Assembly (NCBI GenBank): GCA_964016875.1
Contig: OZ024719.1
Location: 65,543,224-65,607,223 of the forward strand
Direction of reading: 5' to 3'
Length of the DNA stretch: 64,000 bases
Source of the DNA: Fallopia convolvulus
Lineage: Eukaryota; Streptophyta; Magnoliopsida; Caryophyllales; Polygonaceae
The notes under the pieces are model-generated. The model was not told the origin of the DNA and ran no database searches. It saw only the letters and a program-made list of their open reading frames with translations. Each line of letters starts with the position of its first letter. Position 1 is the stretch's first letter. Positions 47,554 to 58,733 of the stretch are shown here, one piece after another. The position numbers and the translations under genes are program-made.

Positions 47554-49426
47554 ATGGACTACATGATCCTTCTTCTTTGCATTCTTCTCTCATGTGCAAT
47601 TCTCCACCATCTCCTCCCAAGATCAAGCAAAACAAAGCTTCCTCCAGGGCCTAAATCTCTTCCCATCATAGGCAACCTCTTAAACCTTGGAAACAATCCT
47701 CACAAATCATTAGCTGAACTTTCCAAGATTCATGGACCGATTATGTCTCTTAAGCTAGGGGGCCTAAACACACTTGTTATCTCCTCTTCTTCCGTTGCAA
47801 AAGAAGTCCTTCAGAAAAACGACGCGTCGTTCTGTAACAGAAACATCCCTGATTCAGTAACTGCCTGTCACCACCATGAGAAATCAGTTGTGTTCTTGCC
47901 AGTTGCAGCTCAATGGAGGAGCCTGAGAAAAATCTGCAACACCCATGTGTTCGCTTCCGCTCGGTTAGATTCAAGCCAGTACCTTAGAAGAAAGAAGTTG
48001 GATGATCTTATTTCCTATGTAAGAAGTTGCATTCAAAGTGGAGATGCAATTAACATAGGCCAAGCTGCCTTCAATACCTCCCTCAATCTCTTATCAAACA
48101 CTTTCTTTTCTATCGATTTGGTGGACCCGAATTCAAGAAACTCCCATGAGTTTAAGGACCTTGTGTGGCAGATCATGGTGGAAGCTGGTAAACCAAACTT
48201 ATCTGACTATTTTCCTGTTCTTAAGAGAATGGATCCACAGGGGATTCGACGGCGATTGGAGACCCATTTTGGGAAGATGATCAATCTTTTCAAGACAATG
48301 ATTAGTCAACGGATTGCTGAGAAAGGAGGTTGCTTTAGCTTGGATGAGAGAAGTGATACACTGGATGTTTTGCTCAAGATTAGCCATGAAAACAGTGAGG
48401 AGCTTGAGCTCTCCTTTATCCCACATCTGCTTATGGTAATACAAAATTCTCCTGTCATTTTAACTTACTCCATCTAAATATGCACTAGCTAGAAACAATG
48501 TTTTTCCCCCCTTCGGCCTTCCCTTGATACTTTGTATGTAACAGTACGTTAATCCCTTAGAGCAGAACAAAGAATCTCTTAAGAACTAGTTCACTAAACT
48601 TTATTTACATATTAGAGGCACATATTTTTCTTACTATAGAAGAAGGGGTAGATTGAGCTTTTAAACAAATAAAACTCCATAAACTAGGCCAAAAATACAA
48701 GTAAAGCTGGAGATAGTTTTGATGTTAAACTAGTATGAAAGTAGTTTTGTTTGTATTACACTACACAAGCAAATTAAACAAAAGCTTTTTGGCCTGACCA
48801 ATTAATGAAAAAATTTGCAGGACTTGTTCTCGGCAGGAAGCGAAACGACATCAAGCACCATCGAATGGGCAATGGCAGAATTGCTTCAAAACCCAGATAA
48901 AATGAAGAAAGCTCAAGAAGAGCTTGAAAATGTGGTTGGTAAAGGCATTCCAATCAAAGAGGAAGATATTTCCAGGCTACCATACTTGCATTGTGTGATC
49001 AAAGAGACATTTAGGATGCATCCACCAGTACCGTTCTTGATCCCAAGAAAAACCGATTCAAAAGTGGAGCTCCATGGATTCGAAGTGCCAAAGGATTCTC
49101 AAGTACTGGTCAACGTATGGGCAATGGGGAGAGATCTAAGCATGTGGCAGAATCCGGATTCGTTTGAACCGGAAAGATTCTTGGGATTGGAGATTGATGT
49201 TAAAGGTCGAGACTTTGAGCTGATTCCATTTGGTGCTGGAAGGAGAATCTGCCCTGGATTGCCATTAGGTATGAGAATGCTTCCATTGATGTTGGGTTCA
49301 CTGATCAATTGTTTTGGATGGAAACTTGAAGATGGAGTTGCACCGGAAAACATGGATATGAATGATAAATTTGGCATCACTCTACAGAAAGCTCAACCCC
49401 TGTTCGCCATCCCTATTAACATATAG
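47554..49426 (+). CDS. Cytochrome P450, CYP76 family (geraniol 8-hydroxylase-like), intact
   Basis: Two exons, 47554-48435 and 48821-49426, with a phase-0 GT-AG intron of 385 bp at the position conserved in CYP76 genes; 495 aa. N-terminal ER anchor (MDYMILLLCILLSCAI), then the proline hinge KLPPGPKSLPIIGN. I-helix oxygen-binding motif AGSETTS at the start of exon 2. K-helix ETFR, PERF motif FEPERFLG and heme loop PFGAGRRICPG with the Cys ligand. The stretch DPQGIRRR and the ending KFGITLQKAQPLFAIPI resemble CYP76B enzymes, which 8-hydroxylate geraniol in iridoid and other monoterpenoid pathways; the real substrate is not predictable. The start is the ATG giving the canonical anchor; an in-frame ATG at 47506 (16 codons upstream) is less likely. 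Close paralogue of the gene at 56811 and of the pseudogene at 38204-46272. Confidence 0.95.
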
Positions 49427-49522
49427 TTTTGTTATGACAAAGTATTGTCCTTCTATTTTCTTTTTGCTAAATAATGACAAAGTGTGATTATGTTTTTTTT
49501 TTCGAAAAAAAAGAGTCTGAGG

Positions 49523-49652
49523 GGACTGTTTGGATCTAAGAGGATAAAATATTATCTTGCATTATATGTAGGATTTAATATGAAATTACATTAAATCCTA
49601 CATTATATATAATGTAAGATAGTGCATTATCCTGTGATCCAAACATGTTCTA
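49523..49652. mobile_element. Hairpin MITE, hAT-like
   Basis: The left part (GGACTGTTTGGAT...TGTAGGATTTAAT) is the imperfect inverse of the right part (ATTAAATCCTACATTATAT...ATCCAAACATGTTC), giving a hairpin of about 130 bp with TTTGGAT/ATCCAAA ends. Same type as 15316-15441. It lies about 100 bp past the P450 stop codon, so probably in its 3' UTR. Confidence 0.6.
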
Positions 49653-49769
49653 ACCGGACTATATATGTATTTAAAAAAAAATAAGGATTATGAGGTCTCT
49701 TTATTAACGATGGCCTAGAGCATTCTTTTACATGAGAATATAAAGTTCTAAATAATTATGTAAATGCTT

Positions 49770-50130
49770 ATAGTAATAATGTAGCCCAACTTTATAATTT
49801 TATCAACCACTGAATTACATCCCCTAGATACATGAGACAGTTTCGAACTCTAACTTGAAGTGAAACCAAGAGATCCGAACAAACATTTCAATTTCCCAAG
49901 AGCACCTCCTAGAACCCTTGATTGCGTTTATGACTGTAAGCTTGTCATCCTCAATCTCCAATTTTCATAGACCCAATTGTCGTGCTTTTCGGCCTCCGTC
50001 GCGGAGCACAAGTGTCTCAATCTGTATCATTGTGTTACTCCCCTAGTTGTTGGCTCCCATACTAATAATTTGTGCATTTTGGTCGCAAATAAGAAATTCG
50101 GTTGTTGCCAATTCTGTCGTATATTTGGAT
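49770..50130 (-). pseudogene. LINE RNase H domain relic
   Basis: On the minus strand fragments such as KLTVINAIKGSRRCSWEIEM and HVSRGCNSVVDKIIKLGY match the C-terminal RNase H of plant L1-type LINEs, where an E-D-N-I-R sequence with SHVSRxCNxxADxLAKxG closes the domain. The frame changes at least twice. No RT or polyA tail is attached, so it is an isolated, old fragment. Confidence 0.55.
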
Positions 50131-50929
50131 CTATCAAATCTTAATTTATAGAATCCATGTGTTGGTTTTTTTTCTTCGTTTCCTCTGCCTAGCACTTCTT
50201 TGACTTTTGGGGACTCATCTCTTCTTTCTCGTTCTCACTCCATCACTTGGTTTTCTTCCATGACATCAATTGATGTTTCATGTATTGTTCAACGTATAAG
50301 ATATAATCATTCAAACTTTGTTGGAAGACTAATTTGTTACTTTAGTGCCAAATGCTCCACCAAATTACCGCAAGTCTATAAATTCTCGAGTTCTAAGATT
50401 ATTTTTCAAAGCATTTCCGATTTTGTTCAAGACTAATATTAGATGGAATATTTGAATTTTTATATAGGAACTACTCCTAGGATCTACAATATTACAAATT
50501 TTTTGTTGAAGACTAATATTAGATGGAATATTTGAATTTTTTTGTCTAGGTTTATTAAAAAACAATACTTAAATCTAATATATATATATATATTTAATTC
50601 TATAATTAATCATTGATTAATAATTTATTTTATCTAATTTATTATATATTATCCTGAGTTTTTTTAAAAGATTTAAAATATTTGACAATTTTAGTTCATA
50701 TTTACATAAAAAATACTAACAATTTAAAAAAAATCAATCTATCTCTAAAATATATCATTTATATTTAATTAAATTCATAAAAAATATAGGTACATATTCT
50801 AGTATTAATTTAAGCAAATTACAATAATTCTTATCAAATGATTTTAAAAGTAATAAAAAATATCAAATCAACCCTAATAAAAACAAGAAAGGTAATGACC
50901 AAAAGTACCTAATGAGCCGGACCGGTCAC
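50131..50929. other. Intergenic with an 80-bp-spaced direct repeat
   Basis: GACTAATATTAGATGGAATA followed by TTTGAATTTT occurs at 50431 and again at 50511. The rest, including a (TA)n tract near 50578-50594, is AT-rich and without coding features. Confidence 0.6.
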
Positions 50930-51662
50930 GGGCCCGTATTTAAACAGGCCCAAATTCATGCCTGAGGTCGTCCGGTCTGTCTGTCTGTCTAAAAACACAA
51001 CCCTAGGAACCAGAGAGATCGAGAATCAGGAGTCAGGAGGACTCGGGAGTTCGCCAAGGAGAAACAATTCTTCACCGGCATATATCTCTGCCTCGTTAAA
51101 GTCTACAAAGGTTAGGGTTTCCTCTCGTTCGTGTTGTTTGTAATTCATTAAGATCCACGCCCTTGAGAACTCCCGGTCGCCGGGCCGCCGGTGGGGGAGC
51201 CCCCTGCCTCCGCCACCAACTGACAACGTAGATTTGTAGAAGTAGAAGCTTTCAATTTCAATTTCAGATGCAGTTTCAGTTTCAATTTCTCTTATATTTC
51301 AATTCCAACGTTGAACTGTAGAAGCCTTCGTGCTGAGTGCTGGCAATGGAGAATTAGAAGCTTTGAACCCAAATCCCGATCAGTGTGGCAAAGTTGAACT
51401 TCCCTTAGACATCAGTGTGGCAAAGTTGGCTACAAATCCCGCAATTATAAATCCTAGTCAGATTGGCTGAAAGCCCACGCGTGCAATTTGGACACAATCT
51501 TGACATAGTTTTGGGATTGAAGCTTTTTTTTTTTGCTGCTGTTTGTGCAGGATAACTTGTAGTTGTTTTTTCGTTATGCTTAAATCTTCATGAGAACTTT
51601 CCATCCTACATGAAATTGTGGTTATCATGCTAAATGCCTAGTATTATCTGTGAATGCAGGAA
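50930..51662 (+). promoter_or_regulatory. Promoter and 5'-UTR intron of SF3A1
   Basis: Two site-II-like words flank a TATTTAAAC box: GGGCCCG at about 50930-50936 and AGGCCCA at about 50946-50952. That combination is typical of plant housekeeping genes. A CTGTCTGTCTGTCT run follows. A probable non-coding exon ends at 51110 (TCTACAAAG|GTTAGGG) and the acceptor TGAATGCAG ends at 51659, three bases before the start codon. Confidence 0.6.
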
Positions 51663-54151
51663 ATGCCCGCTCAATTACCAATATTGCCTCTACCAGCACC
51701 GCCAGCTGATGGTAACCTTGGCCCACTTCCACTTGCTCAAGTTAATGAGGAATTGAAGCTCGAAAACGAAAATGAGAATCAGAACAAGCAAAATGCGGCT
51801 CCTACTTCGGTTGAAACCCACACGAGAAGAATTGGAATTATCCATCCCCCACCAGATATCAGAAACATTGTTGATAAAACTGCTCAATTTGTGGCCAAGA
51901 ACGGGCCTGAATTTGAGAAAAGGATTATTGTGAGCAACGCAGGAAATGTCAAGTTCAACTTTCTGAATGCATCTGATCCATACCACGCCTATTATGAACA
52001 TCGTCTGTCAGAGTTTCGTTCTCAAAATGACGCACCAGGTCAGCAGCCTCCTGCAGATTCTGCAGCTAGTGACAAGCTCCCTTCTGCTCCTGCTATTGAC
52101 AGTAATGCTGATGTGGAGAAGCCTGATCCTTCAGCTCAATTTCGAACTGTTCGTAAGGTACTTGAACCACCAGAGGCAGAGCAATACACTGTTAGGCTTC
52201 CTGAGGGGATCACGGGAGAGGAGTTGGATATTATTAAACTCACTGCTCAGTTTGTTGCACGGAATGGAAAATCATTTTTGACAGGGCTGACTAGTAGAGA
52301 AATTAGCAGCCCTCATTTCCATTTTTTGAAGCCAAGTCATAGTATGTTCATGTTTTTCACTGCCCTAGCTGATGCTTATTCTAAAGTATTGATGCCTCCG
52401 AAAGGATTAACTGATAAGCTAAGAAAAAGCATTGTGGATAGAACTACAGTGCTTGAGCGGTGTTTACATAGGCTTGAATGGGAGAAGTCACAGGAGCAAG
52501 CCAGACAGAAAGCTGAGGATGAAATTGAACAGGAGAGAGTGCAGATGGCTATGATTGATTGGCATGATTTTGTGGTTGTGGAGTCCATAGATTTTGAAGA
52601 TGATGAAGATGATGAGCTGCCTATGCCTATGACTCTTGAAGAAGTAATTAGGAGGAGTAAGGCATCTGCTATGGAAGAGGACGAGCTTATTGAGCTAGGA
52701 AAGGAGGTTGAGATGGAAATGGATGAAGAGGAGGTGCAGCTTGTTCAAGAAGGCATGAGAGTTGCTAGCCTTGAAGAGAATGAAGATGATATGAAGACCG
52801 ATCCCAAGCCTCCAGTTGATGATGATGACCCTCCTATGAGAATTGTGAAGAACTGGAAGAGGCCAGAGGAGAGAATCCCTGCAGAAAGAGACCCAACAAA
52901 GTTTGTCGTTTCCCCAATTACAGGAGAGCTAATTCCAATCAGTGAGATGTCTGAACACATGAGGATTTCACTAATTGATCCAAAATACAAGGAACAGAGA
53001 GACAGAATGTTTGCTAAGATTCGTGAGACGACTCTTGCACAGGACGACGAAATCTCTAGAAACATTGTGGGTCTTGCTCGTACTCGTCCTGACATATTTG
53101 GGACCACAGAGGAAGAAGTCTCGAATGCAGTCAAAGCTGAAATTGAGAAGAAAAAAGACGAGCAGCCAAAGCAAGTCATATGGGACGGTCATACTGGAAG
53201 CATTGGACGCACTGCCAATCAAGCCATGTCTCAAAGCTTTGGAGAAGATCAACAAGATTTTGGTAACTTTCCGGGTCCTGCAGGCCCACCTCAAATGCAG
53301 CATGGTGTACCTTCAATTCGTCCTCTCCCCCCTCCACCTGGCCTTAACCTTAATATTCCGCGCCCACCAAGTAATATCCAGTACTCAAACGCCCCTCCAC
53401 CACCCAGACCGCCTGTACTTGTTAATCAAATGGTAAGGCCACCGCCTCCTCCAATGGGGATGGTTCCGGGACAACAACCTATGATGATGAGCCATCATCC
53501 AATGCAGGTCCCACAACACTTTTCCATGAACCCAGGTAGTATCCCTGTTCCGCCCCCTCCTGGATCTCAGTTTACTCCACTTGGAGTTTCTCGTCCTTTT
53601 GGACCGGGTCCTGTTCCACCACCTGGCATGCCTATGGCTCCACAACCTATACATCAAGGAATGCCTCCGCCACCACCACCTGAAGAGGCTCCTCCTCCAC
53701 TTCCCGAGGAGCCTGAGCCCAAAAGGCAGAAGCTTGATGATTCTATGCTGATTCCTGAAGACCAGTTCCTTGCTCAGCATCCGGTTCTTTTTCACACCCT
53801 CAGAGCATCTGTTTTTTTTAATCAAATAAAAATTTATCTATCTCATTGTTCCAAAAAGCTGACTCTTATTCATTTTGGCAGGGCCCTGCACAAATCAATG
53901 TTTCGGTTCCTAACACTGATGAAGGAAATCTCACGGGGCAGGTGCTGGAAATTACAGTTCAGTCTCTCTCGGAAACTGTTGGCAGCTTGAAGGAGAAAAT
54001 TTCAGGAGAGATTCAGCTTCCAGCAAACAAGCAGAGATTAAGTGGAAAGGCTGGTTTTCTCAAGGATAATTTGTCACTTGCCCACTACAATGTGGCTTCA
54101 GGCGAGAATCTTGCTCTTTCCTTAAGGGAGCGTGGTGGTAGAAAGAGATAA
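51663..54151 (+). CDS. SF3A1: Splicing factor 3A subunit 1 (SF3A1/PRP21-like)
   Basis: Two coding exons, 51663-53783 and 53882-54151, 796 aa in total. Two SURP (SWAP) modules lie at about residues 70-115 (IVDKTAQFVAKNGPEFEKRI) and 180-235 (IIKLTAQFVARNGKSF, then HFHFLKPSHSMFMFF). They are followed by a coiled, acidic PRP21-like region that binds SF3A3 and SF3A2, a long proline/methionine-rich segment (about 530-690) and a C-terminal ubiquitin-like domain in exon 2 (LEITVQSLSETVGSLKEKI, ending LSLRERGGRKR). SF3A1 is part of the U2 snRNP and needed for branch-site recognition; the ubiquitin-like domain and RGG-like tail contact U1 stem-loop 4 in animals. The ATG at 51663 follows a 5'-UTR intron acceptor, so the in-frame ATG at 51654 lies inside the intron. 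Length is close to the Arabidopsis protein. It sits between two CYP76 genes without functional relation. Confidence 0.96.
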
Positions 54152-55339
54152 TTCTGCTATTTTGCACAGGCTGCTTGCTGAGGTTCCATGCCAAGAATTC
54201 AGTTACTGTATGGAAGTATTGTATGATTCTATGGGAATCATGGATGCGTCTTTAAGTTTTAGTTTGGATACTGCTATGGATATGTATTATCTCAAGTATC
54301 CCTCTTTCCTTGAGGGAGCGTGTTAGTTTTTACTCCAACAGATGACAACTAATTTTCTTCAAAACGCAGCGTTTTCACAGCACAATGTAAACCACCAAAC
54401 CGCCACTGCTTGAACGGTCTCTCCCTCTTTTATCACTTTCGAACCAATTTCTCCTTCTCTCTTCTCCGGGCTTGCAATTTCTGAATAAAGGCATGGATGC
54501 CATGAGGTTTCTCGCATCTTCCAATTGAAGTTGATGGATTTTATACCTAATTAACTTCTGCTTGGTTGCTCGAATGTGATTGATACGTAGATACGTAATT
54601 TCATTGCTTATTTGCTATTGCAATTGGAGATTGCTGCAGTGTTTTACATTGAAACATATTTGCTTTTAATTTCATGATGCCATTTCCCTTCAGATATATT
54701 TTTTTTGTGATAATTCAGAATTCTATCTTACTTAAAAAGAGTTTGTCTGCATCAGGGACAGAGATGGATTATGATTGTTTGAAATTTGAAACTTACGTAA
54801 TAACACCTTCAATGGTTGGCAGCTTATTGCTTCTCTTACAAGAGAACTAACTGCTTATTTTTACTTGAATAATATATGCTTTTGCTTACCTCTGGAAACA
54901 ATGTTTTGCTATTGCATTAATCCTATATTATCCTATTTTGAGGCACCAATTATAGAGCTAAGTTGGTAGACCTATAAGCTGGACAGCAGCAACAGATAAA
55001 CTGACGCACTAGGACAGCAAGCAGGCACAGCTAAAACAGCAAGTGTTCAAGAAGCAAAGTGAGGGCGATTCACCATCCGAAACCATCAGTTACAACAGTC
55101 TTTTAAATAAAGTGAGCAATATGCAGAAAGAACAATATCAGGCACAGGAAACCCTTCAAACTTCAAAGCAATTGTGAAAGACGATTAAAAAAAAAGATCA
55201 TAGGGGAAACTTCAGTTCAGTTTATGTGAGAAATTCACTCACTCACTTTGAGGCACTCAAATATTTTTTTTAACAATATGTTCGGCCGATTATACTATAT
55301 GTTTAGCTGTACTGTATAATTTTACGATTTGAGAATCCC
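54152..55339. other. 3' flank of SF3A1 and intergenic
   Basis: The first about 350 bp are probably SF3A1 3' UTR. The words CTTGAGGGAGCG/CTTAAGGGAGCG occur near 54121 and 54310, a short duplication of the end of the coding region. No further gene seen. Confidence 0.5.
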
Positions 55340-55650
55340 AATTCTAACACGGCAATCTTGGTGAAGTTGGGTTCGAGAATCCTGCAAGAACCCGAATTGC
55401 TATGGAGCAGGGTCATCCGAGGCAAGTATTGTCCAGTGTCGACATTTTCCAGTGATTCCCATGGTCTTCCCATTTGTGGAAAGGGGCCATTCATGGGACT
55501 CGTCTTTTATCCTAAGAATCCGATCAGCTATTGTGAATGGTTCTAGGACTCTCATTTGGTACCACTTGTGGCTCAAGGATCATCCTTTATTTGATTTTGA
55601 TACTCATTCACTTCCTGATGAGCATCTCGTGATTTTGCTGTACATTATTG
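55340..55650 (+). pseudogene. LINE (L1-type) reverse transcriptase C-terminal relic
   Basis: MVKLGSRILQEPELLWSRVI followed by RGKYCP is the conserved block downstream of plant LINE RT (AKLGWRILxxPxxLWxRVLxxKYCP). After a frame change, SRTLIWYHLWLKDHPLF corresponds to the following GxxTxFWxDxWLGxxPL block. No RT catalytic region or tail is attached. Confidence 0.75.
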
Positions 55651-56444
55651 GACCGAATCGGCCACTACTTATCTTCTTTCTATCTGCATCTATTTGTGCT
55701 GAGCTTGCTGCAATTAGTATTGATGAATGTCGACAATTACTAATGTTGTTTCCAAGGGTAACTAACCTAGGACTTACATAGGGTAGGCTGATGCATCAAT
55801 CATCTACCAAACTATATTAATGTCATGATGTAAACTTTGCTCTTGTTCAATACATTGTTTTCCGTTCTTTTGACAACCGAACTGATTGTGTTAGTGGGTT
55901 GCTTTCTTCATTTGCGTCTCAGAGATTCTTTCTTGTATTCTTGTGTAATAACTAAAGCATGCACTCTACAATTTTCCTTGTTTATTCTTATCAAGGTAAA
56001 GAATATGAAAAGAAAGAGCTTATGTCGAAAAAAAATAATTAAAAATTTAGAGAATTCCAAACCCACAATATACAAACTTCCTTCAATTCAGCCTTTCTGG
56101 CCCTCTTTCGATCAATTTGCGCACCAATTAAATGTCTCTTGAAAAATCTGTTTCTCAAATAATTTCTTTGCCAATCGTTTGCTTGTTAGGAAGTCCATCT
56201 TGGCCGGCCAAGCATTCGGAGTATCAAAAAGACAAAACAGATCTTTTCAGAATTACAGAAAACGTGAACTAGCGTAATCAAATATCTTAGTTGCAGTCAA
56301 TATGGTTGTGGCCAAGAAAGCTTCGGTTTCCCTCATCCACATGTTTCAAATCACAAGTACTGTTGCAAACATTAATTATATCAAAAGCAAGTCTCAGCAC
56401 GTATATTTCCTGGGCTTTGGGTTATAGATTGTTAGAATATAAAG
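55651..56444. other. Intergenic, no supported gene
   Basis: Only chance-like open frames. Nothing recognised on either strand. Confidence 0.5.
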
Positions 56445-56455
56445 AGATTGAGATG

Positions 56456-56608
56456 GGCCTCACATGGATTGGTCTAGCGGTAAGAGGCATGGAGATGTTG
56501 GGAGGTCCCAGTTCGATCCTTGCTTTTGCACCTTTATTTGGGTGAAAAATCAAGTCTCATTCGTGGTCCTTGCCACCAAAGGTGGATTCCTTGTCACAAA
56601 AAAGAAGA
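56456..56608 (+). mobile_element. tRNA-derived SINE with perfect target duplication
   Basis: About 153 bp with a pol III A box (TTGGTCTAGCGGTAAGAGG, about 56469-56487) and B box (AGTTCGATCC, about 56510-56519) spaced as in a tRNA-derived promoter, then a CTTGCCACCAAAGGTGG hairpin and an A-rich tail (CACAAAAAAGAAGA). It is flanked by AGATTGAGATG at 56445-56455 and 56609-56619, a perfect 11-bp target-site duplication. It cannot be a functional tRNA: no acceptor stem is formed. It lies about 200 bp upstream of the P450 start codon at 56811. Confidence 0.88.
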
Positions 56609-56810
56609 AGATTGAGATGTCATCTATAGTTTGGCCTAGTTATACCAAGATTTAAGTATATGTCCTGTCATTAAGACCATATTAGCTACACTTGCCTTGG
56701 AAAATTGAAACTCTGTGATGCTATGTATTGGGACACATGGATTACATGATATTTAAGAACCAATATACTTCATAAAACTAAACCTGTGAAATCTCACTTG
56801 TAGAGCAAAC

Positions 56811-58443
56811 ATGGAGGATTACTTGATCGTTCTCGTTTGCATTCTCTTCTCATGGTCAGTTATTCACCATCTCCTTTCACACACCTCAAAATCAAAGTCA
56901 AGGCTTCCCCCAGGGCCTACTCCATTGCCCATTGTAGGCAATCTCTTCAGCCTCGGAAACAGGCCTCATGAATCCTTAGCTAAGCTCGCCAAGATTCATG
57001 GGCCCATAATGCGTCTTCAGCTAGGCCGTCTCAATACAATCGCCATCTCTTCTGCTTCCATGGCAAAACAAGTCCTTCAGATAAAAGACGCTTCCTTCTG
57101 TAACAGAACTGTCCCTCACTCTCTAACCGCTCTTGGACACTGCGATTTCTCATTCGTGTACTTGCCAGCTTCATCTCGATGGAGAAGCTATCGCAAGATC
57201 TTCAATTCCCACGTCTTCACAACCTCTCGGTTGGATGCTAGCCAAGATCTCAGGAGAAAGAAGTTGGAGGATCTTCTTTCATATGTCAAGAGTTGTAGTT
57301 TGAGTGGGGTTTCGGTTGATGTAGGCGAAGCCACCTTCGCGGCCAGTCTCAATCTTTTGTCCAACACTTTCTTCTCTGTAGATTTGGTTGACCCGAATTC
57401 AAGCCACTCCCATGAGTTCAAGGAGCTTGTGTGGCAGATTATGGTGGAAGCCGGTACACCTAATTTGTCAGACTATTTTCCTCTTCTTAAGAGACTAGAT
57501 CCGCAGGGGATTAAGCGTCGTATGGAAATCAATTATGGGAAGATGGTTCATCTTTTTAATGATATGATTAGTCAACGGCGTTTGGTGAAATCTTGCTTTG
57601 ATGAGCCTAGTGATGCATTGGATGATTTGCTCCAGATCAGCAGAGAGACCAGTGAGGAGCTAGAGATTTCCCATATCCCACATATCCTAATAGTAAGTCA
57701 TATTTTCTTGTCTTCGATCAACATATGACTTGTTTTCCCGATTCATAATGTTTATTATCTTAATTATTGAAGGTTGTATATATATATATATATATTGAGC
57801 TTACAAACGATGACCAACTATATTGCAGGACTTGTTTGCTGCAGGAAGTGAAACAACGCCAAGCAGTATCGAATGGGCGATGGCGGAATTGCTCAACAAT
57901 CCTGAAACAATGAAGAAAGCTAGAGAGGAGCTTTTACGTGTGGTTGGCAAAGGCATTGCAGTTAAAGAAGAAGATGTTGTGAAGCTACCATACTTGCAAT
58001 GTGTGATAAAAGAGACTTTTAGGATGCATCCACCAGCACCCTTCTTGATTCCAAGGAAAACCGATTCCGACGTTGAGCTATGTGGACTCACTGTTCCAAA
58101 GGATTCACAAGTACTTGTGAATGTATGGGCTATAGGGAGAGATTCAAGCCTGTGGGAGAATCCTGATTCATTTGAACCGGAGCGGTTTTTGGGCAAGGAG
58201 ATTGATTTTAAGGGTCGAGATTTTGAGTTGTTGCCATTCGGCGCTGGACGGAGAATTTGCCCTGCCTTGCCATTAGCTATGAGAATGCTTCCTATGATGT
58301 TGGGTTCTTTGCTTAGTTGTTTTGAGTGGAGGCTTGAAGATGGGGTTGAACCAGAGAGTATGGATATGAGTGACAAATTTGGTATCACTCTGCAGAAAGA
58401 GAAGCCACTGAGAGCAATCCCTAGCAGTTGTATGGAGAATTAA
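56811..58443 (+). CDS. Cytochrome P450, CYP76 family, intact; variant heme loop
   Basis: Two exons, 56811-57692 and 57829-58443, with a phase-0 intron of 136 bp containing a (TA)n run; 498 aa. ER anchor MEDYLIVLVCILFSWSVIHH, hinge RLPPGPTPLPIVGN, I-helix AGSETTPS, K-helix ETFR, FEPERFLG and heme loop PFGAGRRICPA. The residue two after the heme Cys is Ala where the paralogue at 47554 and the pseudogene have Gly (FxxGxRxCxG consensus); Ala is tolerated in some P450s, so this does not prove loss of function. Most similar by eye to the pseudogene at 38204-46272 (shared PTPLPIVGNLF, PHESLAKLAKIHGP, SVDLVDPNSS), suggesting these two are the closer pair. Expected role: ER-bound monoterpenoid or other small-molecule hydroxylase; substrate unknown. 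Confidence 0.95.
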
Positions 58444-58733
58444 AGATGATTTCGTTTTTTTGGTGGCATTGTTTGTATATGCATCTTCTTTGTTTTACCG
58501 GCCTGTTTTGAGTTGAATAAGAAATCAATACGTATATTATATATAAATGTATGTTTTCCAATACGTAATCTTTTCTTTTCTTTTTTCCCTTAATTTTCTA
58601 ACCTTTTTTTTTTTGATCGGAAAACATAATTGTTGGATTGATTGCCATGAAAGCAGATCAACTTTGATTTGTCATAATATATATATGGATGCGGTCGTTT
58701 ATTGTTATTATTGGACATCTTTATATATTATGT
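58444..58733. other. 3' flank of the P450 gene
   Basis: Likely 3' UTR (possible signal TTGAATAAGAAAT near 58513), then T-rich low-complexity DNA up to the tail of the LINE fragment. No gene. Confidence 0.5.

Noticed and set aside
50572..50799. Possible fourth Helitron (TCTAATATATATA start, CTAG followed by T at the end)
   Set aside because: No GC hairpin precedes the CTAG and the region is low-complexity AT, so the match is likely chance.
51690..53825. Several minus-strand open frames across SF3A1
   Set aside because: Antisense shadows of the SF3A1 coding sequence, with low-complexity composition mirroring it.
56456..56530. Possible tRNA gene
   Set aside because: A and B boxes are present but there is no acceptor stem, and the unit has an A-rich tail and target duplications, so it is a SINE.
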